IMG/VR virus record: IMGVR_UViG_3300007609_000010
Coordinates: 1-64,000 of that record
From: a virus
Length of the DNA stretch: 64,000 nucleotides
Direction: 5' to 3' (one strand)
Both the position numbers and the translations under genes were made by a program. Positions 7,193 through 17,630 of the stretch are shown one piece after another (positions within the stretch are counted from its first letter, which is position 1; every line of letters begins with the position of its first letter). The notes beneath the pieces are model-generated. The model was not told where the DNA came from. It ran no database searches and worked only from the letters and a program-made list of their open reading frames with translations.

Positions 7193-7999
7193 ATGGCCAC
7201 TAATAATGCTACAGATATAATTCGTCAGAAGTACAGTTTTGACTCTGCAAATGCCAGTCAAATTAACAATGACTCCAAGCAATTTAACAGTGGGTCCTAT
7301 GGCGAAGAACCTTCTACACGTCAACAAGCATTAAGAGATACTGGTGTTCCTCCGGGAGCTAATCCCACTGCTGCAAAAGCCGAAGTTGCAAAAACTCCGC
7401 AGTCTAGAGAAATAGATTGGCGAGTAAGTTTGCAAGTTCCTACGGAAATTAACAGTGGTCCTGTTTTATCACCGCTAAGAGAAACCAGTAACAAAATGGT
7501 ATTTCCTTTTAACCCTACTATTATTTTAGGACATTCGGCAAATTACGATAGCATTACTCCAACACATAATAATTATCCATTTAATGCATATCAAAGCAGT
7601 CAAGTTGATCAATTTACAATTTCCGGAAGTTTTATTGCGGAAAATTCCGCAGATGCAGCATACTGGATTGCGGCAATACACTTTTTAAGAACAATGACAA
7701 AGATGTTTTATGGAAATGGCAGTAATGTAGGAAAGCCGCCTCCCATGTCAAGGCTGAACGGGTATGGTAAACACGTTTTCAATAATATTCCTGTTCTTAT
7801 AACTAACTTTACAACAGATCTACCACAGGATATTGACTATATTCCCTGTATCGTAGACGGTGAAACAAATTATGTGCCTGTTGAAAGCTTGATCACTGTG
7901 AATTGTGTACCAAACTATGCAAGAACCAGTGTGAGTAAATTCAATCTAAGAGAATTTGCCGAAGGCAAATTTGTTGGCGGCAATGAAGGATTCGTTTAA
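7193..7999 (+). CDS. 48: Baseplate tail-tube protein, gp48-like
   Basis: The 268-residue protein has a polar, Gln/Asn-rich start (residues 1-75) and then a conserved body with FPFNPTIILGHSANY, NNYPFNAYQSSQVDQFTISG and a WIAAIHFLRTMTKMFYG stretch. This is the pattern of the tube-baseplate cap proteins (gp48/gp54 group) of marine T4-like phages, which have the tail-tube fold and start tube growth on the hub. It opens the plus-strand structural run and its stop codon overlaps the start of the gp53-like gene. I favour gp48 over gp54 by length and by the gp53 neighbour, but the two are related. Confidence 0.65.
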   Translation: MATNNATDIIRQKYSFDSANASQINNDSKQFNSGSYGEEPSTRQQALRDTGVPPGANPTAAKAEVAKTPQSREIDWRVSLQVPTEINSGPVLSPLRETSNKMVFPFNPTIILGHSANYDSITPTHNNYPFNAYQSSQVDQFTISGSFIAENSADAAYWIAAIHFLRTMTKMFYGNGSNVGKPPPMSRLNGYGKHVFNNIPVLITNFTTDLPQDIDYIPCIVDGETNYVPVESLITVNCVPNYARTSVSKFNLREFAEGKFVGGNEGFV

Positions 8000-8292
8000 T
8001 GGCAAATCTAAGCGTATATTCTAATACAGAAATAACACCACAGGGATATCTAGGAGTTTTTGTTCCACAACCTATACCGGCTTCACGTGACGATATAGAA
8101 TTTACAATTCTTGCTCAATATTCTTATAGACCTGATCTTCTTGCATTTGATCTGTATGGAACCAAAGACCTATGGTGGGTATTTGCCCAAAGAAATATGG
8201 ATGTGTTAAAAGATCCTGTGTTTGATTTCATAGCAGGCACAAAAATTTACCTTCCACAAGAACAGAATCTCAGAAAAAGATTAGGATTCTAA
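7999..8292 (+). CDS. 53: Baseplate wedge protein, gp53-like (short)
   Basis: The 97-residue protein carries LLAFDLYGTKDLWWVFAQRN followed by KDPVFDFIAGTKIYLP, the LysM-like block typical of gp53, which joins neighbouring baseplate wedges around the hub. T4 gp53 is about twice as long; here the N-terminal part is reduced to a short IPASRDDIEFT segment. The start ATG overlaps the upstream stop, and the next gene follows after one base, so the group is translated together. Confidence 0.75.
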   Translation: MANLSVYSNTEITPQGYLGVFVPQPIPASRDDIEFTILAQYSYRPDLLAFDLYGTKDLWWVFAQRNMDVLKDPVFDFIAGTKIYLPQEQNLRKRLGF

Positions 8293-8293
8293 T

Positions 8294-11200
8294 ATGTCAA
8301 AGCGTTTACCTATAAACAGCAAGTTCAATGTCGATAATATCGGTGTTGATGACATAAACGGATGGATTAACACAGCAGAATCTTTGGCAAGAAATTCCGG
8401 CTATAACACGGTGGGTAAATTTTCAACAATTCGCACCGTTACTAAATCTGTAAGCGAAATCACCGATGTTTTGCCTGCCACCCCTAGAACAGACAGATCA
8501 GTTGCTAATAGACAACCGGGTGTAGTCAGCAATTTTCCAAATTACAATCGCAGTGTTGTAAATTCCGCCGACAAAATCATTCAAGATCTAAATCAAGAAA
8601 CCGGCGGCTCTACAGGAGTAATTGATTCCAGAGGAAAAACATTATCCAGTGCAATGGGCAGTGTTACAGATGACGATACTGGCATAGAATACGACAGAAA
8701 AAAAGAAAACAACGGAAGAGCATCAAATGCCGCCACTTCTTTGAGCAGTAATTTAAGTGTTGTGCCCAGAAGCTTCAACGATTTAAACACAGCATACACA
8801 TCTCCGTTAACCAATGCGTTTGATTCCGGCAGAAATAGATTTCAAGATTTAGTTAATGGCACTTTGGCAAAAGTAGATCCAAATTTAGAAGCTGCTGCTG
8901 CTATAGGATTTGCAGTTGCCACAAACGAAGGCGGCATCAAAAGTCTTACAAAAAGATCCGGGTCAACAGCTGCCCTTGTGGGAATTCTTACAGGCAAAGT
9001 TGATTCGGTTACAGCGTCACAAAAAATAAGACAGATAACCTATCCTGAACGACGCAGAATGTCAACCACAGTGTCTAATGTTACTCGTCCATTCTCTGAA
9101 ATAGACAGAGATTTGTCCAGAGCAATATCAAATCCAATCGATGCTTTAGGGCGTGCCACTGGCACAGACACCCGTGCAATCAAATTAGGCACAGGCATAG
9201 CCAAAGAGCTGGGAGTATTTGGTAGCCAACCTTCTATTGGTCCTAGAAACGGATCACAGAACGACAGAAATTACAACACTGTGTTAAGTAGCGGCAATAA
9301 TTTTGAACAGCCTTCCGCTGTTAATGACCCTAGAATACAAAACATTATAGGAAGCAAAAATGCTGCTCTGATAAGTTCGGGTGCAAGCAACACAGACGAT
9401 CCTGTGCAAAATTTATCAGTGTTAGGAAAAAGTCTAGCTGATAATTACGAACTAGACAAAACAAGGGTGTATGATTATTCCCAAAAAGAAGTAGCCAGCT
9501 TTGTGGGAGGAGACTTGGATCAAATCAATGACAGAATAAAGTCCGAAGTTGCTGCCACAGAAGAAGAATTGGCAGGTTTTTCACAGCCAAGAGGCACCAT
9601 ACAAAAACAAGCAGAAGCACTGCGTTCACTGGGACAGCCTGAAAAGCAAGGTAACGACGGCAGCACCAAATTTGGAAATCAACTTGCCAAATATAACACT
9701 TACAATTATGTTCTTACCCTTGGAATTCTAAATGCAGAAGAATTTAACAATCCAAAATCGCTAGGCGAAAGAGGATTCAGCCAAATTATCGCAAAAAGCG
9801 GTGGCGGCGAGTTAGAAAAAAGAATTACAACCCTAGAAGAAGATGGACTTAGCCGCGAACTAGGCGGAACTGCACACGCAGAATACTTTATTGATGATTT
9901 AGAAATAGATGTTGTAATTGCACCCAGTCAAAACACGGGTGTGGGTGTAGGAACCAATATAACTTTCAATCTAATCGAACCATACAGCATGGGCAAATTC
10001 CTAGAAGCAATTAAACTTGCTTCAGAGGAACTGGGATTCAAAAATTTCTCCAAAGTGCCATTCTGCTTGAGAATTGAATTCAAAGGTTACGACCAGTACG
10101 GAAAGCCTGTTGCAGATTCTAGCACTATTAAACCTAGATACTTCCCCATAATGATCAACAATGTAGAGTTTGAAGTTAGTGGACAAGGAAGCACATACGG
10201 AGTGAGTGCTGTTGCTTATAATGATGTCCCCCATGAAGACATGATAAACTCAGTCAAAACAGATGTTAAAAGCAGCGGAAGGCTGGTCCACGAAGTTCTA
10301 GAAAATTCATTGGAAAGTGTTGCCCGTAACATTAATTCTCATGTGGAAACACTCGAAGAAGAAAAGAAAATTGCAGGTTATGATAGGGTTCTTATATTAT
10401 TCCCCAAAGACAAAAAAGCAATTCCAGAAGCAGTCAATGGAACAGGTGTAAATCAACAAGATTTAATCACAGTGCAGGATCAAGAAACCATAAGACGTGG
10501 TACAACGGAAAAAGCAGAAGTTGATGATCCGGACACTGTTCAGGTAAACAAAGAAAACCTGTTTTCGTCTCCGCCTAAAGTTTATAAAACACTGAAAGCA
10601 TGGAGCATGAACAAAAACAATGTAAACGAATTAGGACTTAGTCCTGTTGCGGTTGATTCTAACCAACCCAAAGGTGCTGACTTTCCTTCGGCAGCACAAT
10701 CCAATGATCCGGAAACACAAATAAACGACCCAAGCAAAGCTGAAACAGCTCCGCCTGTTAAATCAGCAGTTTTTCAATATGAGCAAGGCACGCGAATCAC
10801 AGAAATCATTGAAGATGTTCTACTAAGCAGTCAGTATGCGTTTGATGCGCCTGGTGAAAAGAGGGAAGACGGTAAGAAAAAATGGTTCAAAATTGAAACT
10901 TACACGTTTATTGAAACAGACGAAAAAGTAGAAGAGTCAATAGGCCGTCCCCGAATGACATATGTTTACAGTGTTATTCCTTATTATCCAGACGAAGCCA
11001 AATTCCAAGGAACCAAAGAAGCTCCAACAAACACCAAAGAATTAAAAGCAGTTGCGTTGAAAGAATATGATTACATTTACACTGGAAAAAATCAAGATAT
11101 TATCGACTTTGATATTAACTTTAACAATGCGTTTTTCCAGTTGGTTATGAGTGATTTAAACAAAGGTAACAGCAAGCCCGGCAATAGCACCAAAGGAACA

Positions 11201-11965
11201 GAAGAACAACCTGAACCTGCACTTACCACAGAAAAATCTGAAACAAATAACGAACAAGGTGGGAGCGTTTCTTTAAGTCCAAGACTGGACAGAGTTATAC
11301 CTAAAGGACAGCAGCTTGGACCGGAAAATTCTGCCAAACGTAGAATGGCAGAGCAATTCCATGACAGACTTATCAATTCAGAAGTTGACATGATAACCGC
11401 AAACATGCAAATTTGGGGAGATCCTTTTTATATTCCAATTGACACAGGAAATAATAGGGACGAAAGAGCAGGACCAAATGCAACCCAAAGCGGCAGCATG
11501 GATTACACTTATCATGAAGTTTGCTGTAATGTAAACTTCCTTACACCTTTGGATTATCCAAATAAACCCGGACATTTTGTAATGGATTTTCCGGAATTAG
11601 TTAGACCGTTTAGCGGATACTTTCAGATATTAGCAGTTACCAATTCATTTAGCGGTGGAAAATTTACCCAAGAACTTAAATTAGTTAGACGCCCTAGACA
11701 AACAGATAAAGAAACGGGCACCAAAGGAGTTACAGGAGGAACCACACTAGGAGGAAGTGCCGGCGATTTTGACGGCGTTTCCTTTGGCGGACGCGGTGAC
11801 GGTAATGCAGAAGTGCAAGCCCGCAAAGAACAAGCCGCTAAAACTAGAAGGCAGACGCAGGCATCCCAACCCGACGTAACTGAAGAAAACTCTAGAGGAA
11901 CTCGATACGAGCAACTGATCGCAAAGAAAAATAAGACCAAAGCAAGAGTGCAAGGACAGCAATGA
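8294..11965 (+). CDS. Large baseplate hub protein with gp27-like C-terminal part
   Basis: The 1223-residue protein begins with about 470 polar, low-complexity residues rich in Ser, Asn, Thr and Asp. A conserved block follows (about residues 519-690) with EYFIDDLEIDVVI, NLIEPYSMGKFLEA and a CLRIEFKGYD segment, a pattern I know from marine myovirus virion proteins. The end (about 1040-1150) has PGHFVMDFPELVRPFSGYF and SFSGGKFTQELKLVRR, which resembles the end of gp27/gpD-type hub proteins. The tail after residue 1150 is Lys/Arg/Gln-rich and probably disordered. It lies next to gp53 and before the hub lysozymes. The hub assignment is inferred from context and the C-terminal motif; no enzyme is seen. 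Confidence 0.55.
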   Translation: MSKRLPINSKFNVDNIGVDDINGWINTAESLARNSGYNTVGKFSTIRTVTKSVSEITDVLPATPRTDRSVANRQPGVVSNFPNYNRSVVNSADKIIQDLNQETGGSTGVIDSRGKTLSSAMGSVTDDDTGIEYDRKKENNGRASNAATSLSSNLSVVPRSFNDLNTAYTSPLTNAFDSGRNRFQDLVNGTLAKVDPNLEAAAAIGFAVATNEGGIKSLTKRSGSTAALVGILTGKVDSVTASQKIRQITYPERRRMSTTVSNVTRPFSEIDRDLSRAISNPIDALGRATGTDTRAIKLGTGIAKELGVFGSQPSIGPRNGSQNDRNYNTVLSSGNNFEQPSAVNDPRIQNIIGSKNAALISSGASNTDDPVQNLSVLGKSLADNYELDKTRVYDYSQKEVASFVGGDLDQINDRIKSEVAATEEELAGFSQPRGTIQKQAEALRSLGQPEKQGNDGSTKFGNQLAKYNTYNYVLTLGILNAEEFNNPKSLGERGFSQIIAKSGGGELEKRITTLEEDGLSRELGGTAHAEYFIDDLEIDVVIAPSQNTGVGVGTNITFNLIEPYSMGKFLEAIKLASEELGFKNFSKVPFCLRIEFKGYDQYGKPVADSSTIKPRYFPIMINNVEFEVSGQGSTYGVSAVAYNDVPHEDMINSVKTDVKSSGRLVHEVLENSLESVARNINSHVETLEEEKKIAGYDRVLILFPKDKKAIPEAVNGTGVNQQDLITVQDQETIRRGTTEKAEVDDPDTVQVNKENLFSSPPKVYKTLKAWSMNKNNVNELGLSPVAVDSNQPKGADFPSAAQSNDPETQINDPSKAETAPPVKSAVFQYEQGTRITEIIEDVLLSSQYAFDAPGEKREDGKKKWFKIETYTFIETDEKVEESIGRPRMTYVYSVIPYYPDEAKFQGTKEAPTNTKELKAVALKEYDYIYTGKNQDIIDFDINFNNAFFQLVMSDLNKGNSKPGNSTKGTEEQPEPALTTEKSETNNEQGGSVSLSPRLDRVIPKGQQLGPENSAKRRMAEQFHDRLINSEVDMITANMQIWGDPFYIPIDTGNNRDERAGPNATQSGSMDYTYHEVCCNVNFLTPLDYPNKPGHFVMDFPELVRPFSGYFQILAVTNSFSGGKFTQELKLVRRPRQTDKETGTKGVTGGTTLGGSAGDFDGVSFGGRGDGNAEVQARKEQAAKTRRQTQASQPDVTEENSRGTRYEQLIAKKNKTKARVQGQQ

Positions 11966-14346
11966 CAACTACAGTAGTAATTGCATTAGGAACAAATGAT
12001 GACGAAACAACAACATCATTAACCACAGAAAACATAACAAAAATAATAGAATCTCTTACCGTTAGAGGATACGAAACCTTTGTGGTTGTACCGCCTAACA
12101 CTGAAGAATATTCTTCTCAAAACAGTGCAGTTGTGGCAGGTGCAACAGGCGCCACAGTATACGATATTACTGACAAATACAGCATACCAGAACCCAGACA
12201 TTTAACAGCAGAAGCCGCCGCTGAAATACGAAATACATACCCGGATGCCTTGCTTGTTGGCGATCATAATGCAGTAAGAATAAACGGATTTAAGTCAACT
12301 GAAGTAGCAAAAACCACCAGCACATCTGCAGACATATTGCGTCGAGTAGAAGAACAAATGCCCGACCCAACAGACGGTGTTACAGAAGATGCAAATAACG
12401 CTGTAACAATTACTCAGCAAGACAAACAGTTGCTGGATCTTGTAACCAAAACCAACTTAGCAGGTAACACTTATTACTCGTATTATCTTGCACAAAAAGA
12501 ACCTAGACTAACTGAATGGACACTGGAACAGGTGCAGTTGTTTCAAGCAAGATTACTTAAACGAAGCGGCAAGTTAGGAACCAGCAGTGCAGTAGGCAAA
12601 TATCAAATGATAAAGAGTGCACTCAAGAAAGCATACACCTATCTTGGCTTAGACCCAAAAAAAATTAGATTTACCGAAGAAATTCAAGATGCTTTGATGA
12701 TTGCTAGGCTAGAAGACGTAAGAAAGCTTAAAGACTGGAAGGCAGGTAAAATGCCTGACAGTGATTTTTGTATACAACTAGCTATGGAATTTGATGCAGT
12801 GCCTGTTCCTAGACCCATACAGCCTAATGAAGTTAAGCAAGGCGTACCGCCCGTGGCTCTTATGAAAGGACAAAGTTTTTACAGCGGTGAATATATTTTC
12901 ACAGAAGGGCACAACTTAGATTCATTTTTGCAAACACTAAGTGATTTAAGAAAATCAGGACCTGGAAAAGTTTCAAAAGTTGATGTTACACTGGGAAGCA
13001 AAAACAGTGCAGCGCCACCTACTGGACGTTCTTACAAAAGAACTGCTGAAGTTGCAACAACTGGCGGTGACAGAGTATTAGGCGGCCGACGAGTTAATAC
13101 TAACCCTAATGAAAAATTAAATTTACCTGAAGCAGAAAATGTGTTTGAATATCAAAATGTGGATCCACAAGATGACAGGTATGATTTTAGAACAGGAAAG
13201 CAAGTTAAAGACGTAGGAATTAACGAAACTAACCCTGTACTAGAAAAAGAAAATTACACTGTTAGCGGAAATGATCCTTTATTCAATGCAGGAAATGCGC
13301 CTGAATTTACTCCTGTTTCTGCTACATCAATACCACCAAACAATACCATGGTAGATTATGAAACACAAGCACCTATAAATCCTACACAAGAACAAAAAGT
13401 AGAGTCAGCAAAAAAGATAGTGGATGAACTTAAAACACAAGGCATTACAGATCAAAGAGAACAAGCAAATATTCTAGCAGTGGTGGAAAACACCAGTCGG
13501 TTAAGCCATCGCACAACCAAAGTTTATTCTGGAGTAACAAACACAACTATACGCAGTGACTTTGGGTCTAGAGTCGCAAGTTATTCAGACACAGAACTAA
13601 CCAGCCTCAAACAAGATCCCGAAACATTTTATGATGCAGTATATGACGATATCGGAGGCTATGAGTATAGAGGACGCGGATTTATACAGGTAACCGGTAG
13701 AGATAATTATGTAGAACTAGGCGACAAACTCAATATAGATTTAGAAAACAATCCGGATCTTGCATTTGATGAAAACACAAGTGCAAAAATCACCGCAGAT
13801 TTTTATGCAACTCAGGATAACAAAATCAATTTAACCAGTACACGAAATTTGTATACAGCAACTAAAGGATACGATCCTTACATCACTACAGATCCAGTCT
13901 TGAGATCTAAAGGCATAAAAGATCTCAAGAGCATAGATGCACTATCTGATACTTGGTTTGCAGAATTAGAAAGACTAAATCCTACACAACCTCAGACAAA
14001 TACCACAACAAGCTTTGTTCAGCTTGCCGACGGCGGACTAGAAGGAGTGTCAGACAAGCCTTTACCAACTGGCAGAAGTTTACCAAGTCCTAGCAACACT
14101 TTAGAAATTACCCAAAGTATCCAGGATGAAATAGATTCTGTGAATGACAGTGATTATAATGAATTATTAGCGGCTGAATATTTAGGTGAAACGGATACAG
14201 ATATAATAGACATAACAACCGGTGCTTCATTAGGCAAAAAACCTAATCCTAGCAAGATTAAATATGATGTAAACGGAGATATATTTTACGATGATCCTGG
14301 ATTTAAATTTGCAGGTAATGGAAGCGGAGCAATAACGAATGTATAG
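11962..14346 (+). CDS. Multidomain virion peptidoglycan hydrolase (SGNH-like remnant, muramidase-like and GH19-like domains)
   Basis: The 794-residue protein appears to have three parts. Residues 1-110 contain VVIALGTND and PRHLT, like blocks III and V of SGNH hydrolases, but no GDS-type nucleophile is seen. Residues about 155-285 carry SSAVGKYQMI and FTEEIQDALMIARL, as in lysozyme or transglycosylase domains of phage tails. Residues about 480-670 carry EYRGRGFIQVTGRDNYVELG and NPDLAF, the hallmark of GH19 chitinase-type endolysins. The likely role is local cell-wall opening during injection or lysis. It overlaps the hub gene by four bases (ATGA) and the gp5 gene by eight. The GH19 call is strong, the middle call fair, the first weak. 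Confidence 0.75.
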   Translation: MTTTVVIALGTNDDETTTSLTTENITKIIESLTVRGYETFVVVPPNTEEYSSQNSAVVAGATGATVYDITDKYSIPEPRHLTAEAAAEIRNTYPDALLVGDHNAVRINGFKSTEVAKTTSTSADILRRVEEQMPDPTDGVTEDANNAVTITQQDKQLLDLVTKTNLAGNTYYSYYLAQKEPRLTEWTLEQVQLFQARLLKRSGKLGTSSAVGKYQMIKSALKKAYTYLGLDPKKIRFTEEIQDALMIARLEDVRKLKDWKAGKMPDSDFCIQLAMEFDAVPVPRPIQPNEVKQGVPPVALMKGQSFYSGEYIFTEGHNLDSFLQTLSDLRKSGPGKVSKVDVTLGSKNSAAPPTGRSYKRTAEVATTGGDRVLGGRRVNTNPNEKLNLPEAENVFEYQNVDPQDDRYDFRTGKQVKDVGINETNPVLEKENYTVSGNDPLFNAGNAPEFTPVSATSIPPNNTMVDYETQAPINPTQEQKVESAKKIVDELKTQGITDQREQANILAVVENTSRLSHRTTKVYSGVTNTTIRSDFGSRVASYSDTELTSLKQDPETFYDAVYDDIGGYEYRGRGFIQVTGRDNYVELGDKLNIDLENNPDLAFDENTSAKITADFYATQDNKINLTSTRNLYTATKGYDPYITTDPVLRSKGIKDLKSIDALSDTWFAELERLNPTQPQTNTTTSFVQLADGGLEGVSDKPLPTGRSLPSPSNTLEITQSIQDEIDSVNDSDYNELLAAEYLGETDTDIIDITTGASLGKKPNPSKIKYDVNGDIFYDDPGFKFAGNGSGAITNV

Positions 14347-17125
14347 TTATTCTAGAACCAGGGTTAAAGATGCACCTATAAGAGGATCAGGTCCTTACGA
14401 AGCAATGATAGTAAATCATCTTGACCCTTATATGCAAGGCAGTTTAGAGGTAGAATTACTCAGACAAAGCAGTGCGGCTAATACTCCGGAACGCAGCGGA
14501 CAGTTAGTTGTTGTGAAGTATCTATCGCCGTTTTATGGAGTCACCCCTGCCAGCGGACTTAAAGAAAACGACGGTTATGAAAATACCCAAAAGAGTTATG
14601 GCTTCTGGGCTGTGCCACCAGACTTTGGCACACGAGTTTTAGTGATATTTGCTGAAGGCAATCCTGCATACGGATACTGGATAGGGTGTATCCAAGACAA
14701 CAACATGAATTTCATGGTTCCAGATGGCAGAGCAAGCACAACGGCTACCACTGATGCAACTCCTGGAGACTTACAAGGTAAGAAATTGCCTGTAGGCGAA
14801 TATAACAAAAAACTAGAAACTGGCGCAAAAATTGATCCTAACTTTTTTGATAAACCATACAACAAAGATTTCACAGGTGTATTAACAGTTCAAGGACTGT
14901 TAGATGACGAAGCCCGCGGTACAACCACAACAAGTTCTAGAAGGGAAGTGCCTAGTATGGTATTTGGCATGAGCACACCTGGACCACTTGACAAACGTAA
15001 AGGTGCGCCCAAGGCAAAGTACGGAGAAAGCATCGGCGGAGCAGACATACCATACAATCGTCTAGGTGGTTCCAGCTTTGTAATGGATGACGGAGATGAC
15101 AAATTTATCCGTGCTACCCATGCAGAAGACGGTCCTCCTATATACATAAACCGTATAAGAAAAGAAGGCGGTGGCGACGAAACAATTCCCCAAAATGAAT
15201 TAACCAGAATTCGCACACGAACAGGACATCAAATACTTTTACATAACTCAGAAGATTTAATCTACATAGGAAATTCACGCGGCACTGCATGGATTGAATT
15301 AACGTCAGATGGTAAAATAGATATTCATGCACAAGACAGCATTTCTGTTATGAGTGACAATGATATAAACTTCACAGCAGAACGAGATTTTAATGTCGAT
15401 GCTGGTAGAAATGTAAACATAAAAGCCAGTGCTCGTTGGAGTGATTTCAAGAGCGTTGAAGAAGATTTGGAAAGCGGCAGGGTACAGATAGAAAGTGCGT
15501 ATAACACCAATTTACATGTTGGTAGAGATCACAAAGTCACTGTGAAAAGAGATAGACATTTGTATGTAGAAAATGAATATAAATCAAATGTAGGTGGTAG
15601 CATCAACATTGGCGGAGGCGGAGACATGATGATGAAAACCGCCGGTAGCGTGCATACCAATGCCGGCGGTAGTGTGTTTACCACCAGTGACGGAAGCACA
15701 CATAACATCACCGCAGGCAACGTCTATACCAAAGTGGAAGGTAAAATGCATGTGCGTGCTGGCGAAAGCATTCAAACTAACGCAGGCACAGATATTCACA
15801 CCATTGCCGGCAACAACATGTACACACGTACAATAACCGGAGCTATACATACCACCGCTGAAACAGCAGTTTTCAATGAAACTATTTTGGCAGAGCCCAC
15901 AAACGGGGAAATATTAGGAATTCACAACACCACACCGGCTGCAATGTTTTCTAATGCACTGCTAGGAATAAACAGCATCACACCTGCAGATATAAGGATG
16001 AAAGCAGATACTGAAATACATCTACAAGGCGGTAGTTTAATTTCGGGAGATGCAAGCGAAGTGCATTGGAACAGTGGTAAAACTGTAGACGCACTTCCTG
16101 CGATTCCTGCAGAAGATCCTGTACCAGCAGAATTTGCATTCCAAGCAGAAGATCCAAAGTCAGATGCCGAGCCGGTTAAGCCGCTACCCACAATCACATT
16201 GCCATATGTAATGCCAGGTGTGGATCAACCTATACCATATCCTAGCATTCTTGCCAGAGCACCTCAGCACGAACCTTGGCCACATCATGAAAACTATAAT
16301 CCGCTTCAATTTAAGAGGGACCAAACTGACAGAGAAGCAACAGGAGCTCTTGTAACTGCTGATAGATTCCAAACTCCAGACACGTTCTTGAAAGGCAAAA
16401 CCAACGGAGAAACCACTGTGCGTGTTATGGGTACAGGCGGTAATCTAAGTTCGCAAAATGTACCAGAAGAAGGTGACGGTTCTGGATCTGATTATAGAAA
16501 CAGTGATAGTTTTGATGATTCTGCAGCTATAGGTGAAGGACAGGTTGATCCAAGATTAAAGAGCAAGTCTGAAATAAGTGGTGACACTGACTTCGGTGCT
16601 CCTGGCGTTGATAAAGAAGAATTAGTTTATGAAAATCGGAATGCCACCCGCAATCTTGCTTGTGATCCTATACTAGAAGAATTATTAATCAAAGTAGCTA
16701 AAGAATTACAAGTGAAAGTGCATATCACCAGCGGCGGACAAATGCCTTATGATGAATGTATTGCACGTGGCGGATATAAAGCGCAGAATTCTAAGAAATG
16801 GTATGTGGGCGGCAAAGCTGTCAGAACAGGTTCTGTAAGACACGATGGCGGAGCAGCTTGTGACTTATACCTTACAAAAGACGGTATTCAAATCCCCAGC
16901 AACAATCCTATATTCAATAAGTTCGTGGAATTGTTTATGAAAAACGGCGGCCGAGCAGGAGGATCAAGTCCTTCGTATATGGGTCCTTATGTAATGCACC
17001 TTGATATTGTTGGTTCAGATAGAGGCGGTGGCGTTGTGTGGTTAAGCACTAGAGAATTTGAACGTGCACTGCGCAAAGGTCTATCACAGCAAACTGTACC
17101 GCTTCGTCCTGGTACGGTTGCCTAG
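14339..17125 (+). CDS. 5: gp5-type hub spike protein with C-terminal M15-like peptidase domain
   Basis: The 928-residue protein starts with an OB-fold-like segment (residues about 15-125, with GSLEVELL, GFWAVPPDFGTRVLV and YGYWIGCI) as in gp5/VgrG spikes. A repetitive beta-helix stretch follows (about 320-520) with runs such as GGSINIGGGGD, AGSVHTNAGG and AGNNMYT, which would form the needle. The end (about 780-925) has HITSGGQMP, VRHDGGAACDLYL and VMHLDIVG, matching the His/Asp/His metal site of M15-type D-Ala-D-Ala peptidases. T4 gp5 instead carries a lysozyme in the middle; here wall cleavage seems moved to this terminal peptidase and to the upstream hydrolase. Confidence 0.8.
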   Translation: MYSYSRTRVKDAPIRGSGPYEAMIVNHLDPYMQGSLEVELLRQSSAANTPERSGQLVVVKYLSPFYGVTPASGLKENDGYENTQKSYGFWAVPPDFGTRVLVIFAEGNPAYGYWIGCIQDNNMNFMVPDGRASTTATTDATPGDLQGKKLPVGEYNKKLETGAKIDPNFFDKPYNKDFTGVLTVQGLLDDEARGTTTTSSRREVPSMVFGMSTPGPLDKRKGAPKAKYGESIGGADIPYNRLGGSSFVMDDGDDKFIRATHAEDGPPIYINRIRKEGGGDETIPQNELTRIRTRTGHQILLHNSEDLIYIGNSRGTAWIELTSDGKIDIHAQDSISVMSDNDINFTAERDFNVDAGRNVNIKASARWSDFKSVEEDLESGRVQIESAYNTNLHVGRDHKVTVKRDRHLYVENEYKSNVGGSINIGGGGDMMMKTAGSVHTNAGGSVFTTSDGSTHNITAGNVYTKVEGKMHVRAGESIQTNAGTDIHTIAGNNMYTRTITGAIHTTAETAVFNETILAEPTNGEILGIHNTTPAAMFSNALLGINSITPADIRMKADTEIHLQGGSLISGDASEVHWNSGKTVDALPAIPAEDPVPAEFAFQAEDPKSDAEPVKPLPTITLPYVMPGVDQPIPYPSILARAPQHEPWPHHENYNPLQFKRDQTDREATGALVTADRFQTPDTFLKGKTNGETTVRVMGTGGNLSSQNVPEEGDGSGSDYRNSDSFDDSAAIGEGQVDPRLKSKSEISGDTDFGAPGVDKEELVYENRNATRNLACDPILEELLIKVAKELQVKVHITSGGQMPYDECIARGGYKAQNSKKWYVGGKAVRTGSVRHDGGAACDLYLTKDGIQIPSNNPIFNKFVELFMKNGGRAGGSSPSYMGPYVMHLDIVGSDRGGGVVWLSTREFERALRKGLSQQTVPLRPGTVA

Positions 17126-17137
17126 GTAAATAGTACT

Positions 17138-17578
17138 ATGAGCACTTTAGAAAAAAATCTTTACAAAAGAATAATTGTTCCGGGCAAACCACAGCCTAAT
17201 AAATCTGGTACAGCATATCGGGGTTTTTCTACACTTAACCCTAATTCTAAGGAATATGCTCTTTACGATTTTGAACTAGTCAAACAGGATCTAATAAATC
17301 ACTTCCATATACGTCAGGGAGAAAAGTTAAGTGACCCCGAGTTTGGGACAATTATCTGGGACCTTCTATGGGAACCATTCACCGACGAAGTAAGAGATGC
17401 TATTCTTGATAATGTCACAGAAATTTGTAATTATGATCCTAGACTGCAAGTCACACAAATTCTTGTTGACACCTATGAAAATGGCATAGAAGTCAATTGT
17501 TTTCTTACCTATGTTCCGTTCAATCTTTCAGAACAACTACAGTTCAAATTTGACCAAGCAAATGCTCCAGTAAATTAA
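17138..17578 (+). CDS. 25: Baseplate wedge protein gp25
   Basis: The 146-residue protein has the gp25/GPW fold signature: LIN-HFHIRQGEKL, then DPEFGTIIWDLLWEPF, VRDAILDNV and a beta-rich end (GIEVNCFLTYVPF). In T4, gp25 sits at the centre of the wedge, bound to gp6 and the sheath. Length is close to T4 gp25 (132). It lies between the spike gene and gp6, as in other T4-like phages. Confidence 0.9.
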   Translation: MSTLEKNLYKRIIVPGKPQPNKSGTAYRGFSTLNPNSKEYALYDFELVKQDLINHFHIRQGEKLSDPEFGTIIWDLLWEPFTDEVRDAILDNVTEICNYDPRLQVTQILVDTYENGIEVNCFLTYVPFNLSEQLQFKFDQANAPVN

Positions 17579-17598
17579 ATGCTAGTTTAATTTTTGCT

Positions 17599-17606
17599 GA
17601 TAAATA
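17599..17606 (+). promoter_or_regulatory. Late promoter GATAAATA before gp6
   Basis: GATAAATA matches the T4 late box in seven of eight bases, 24 bases before the gp6 ATG. An AAGGA site (17618-17622) follows with normal spacing. A short inverted repeat CTTATA/TATAAG lies in the leader. Confidence 0.6.
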
Positions 17607-17630
17607 TCTTATATTATAAGGAATATCTAT

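Noticed and set aside
17126-17137. GGTAAATAG before gp25 as a late promoter
   Set aside because: It matches only part of the late box and is too close to the ATG; expression by read-through from upstream is simpler.
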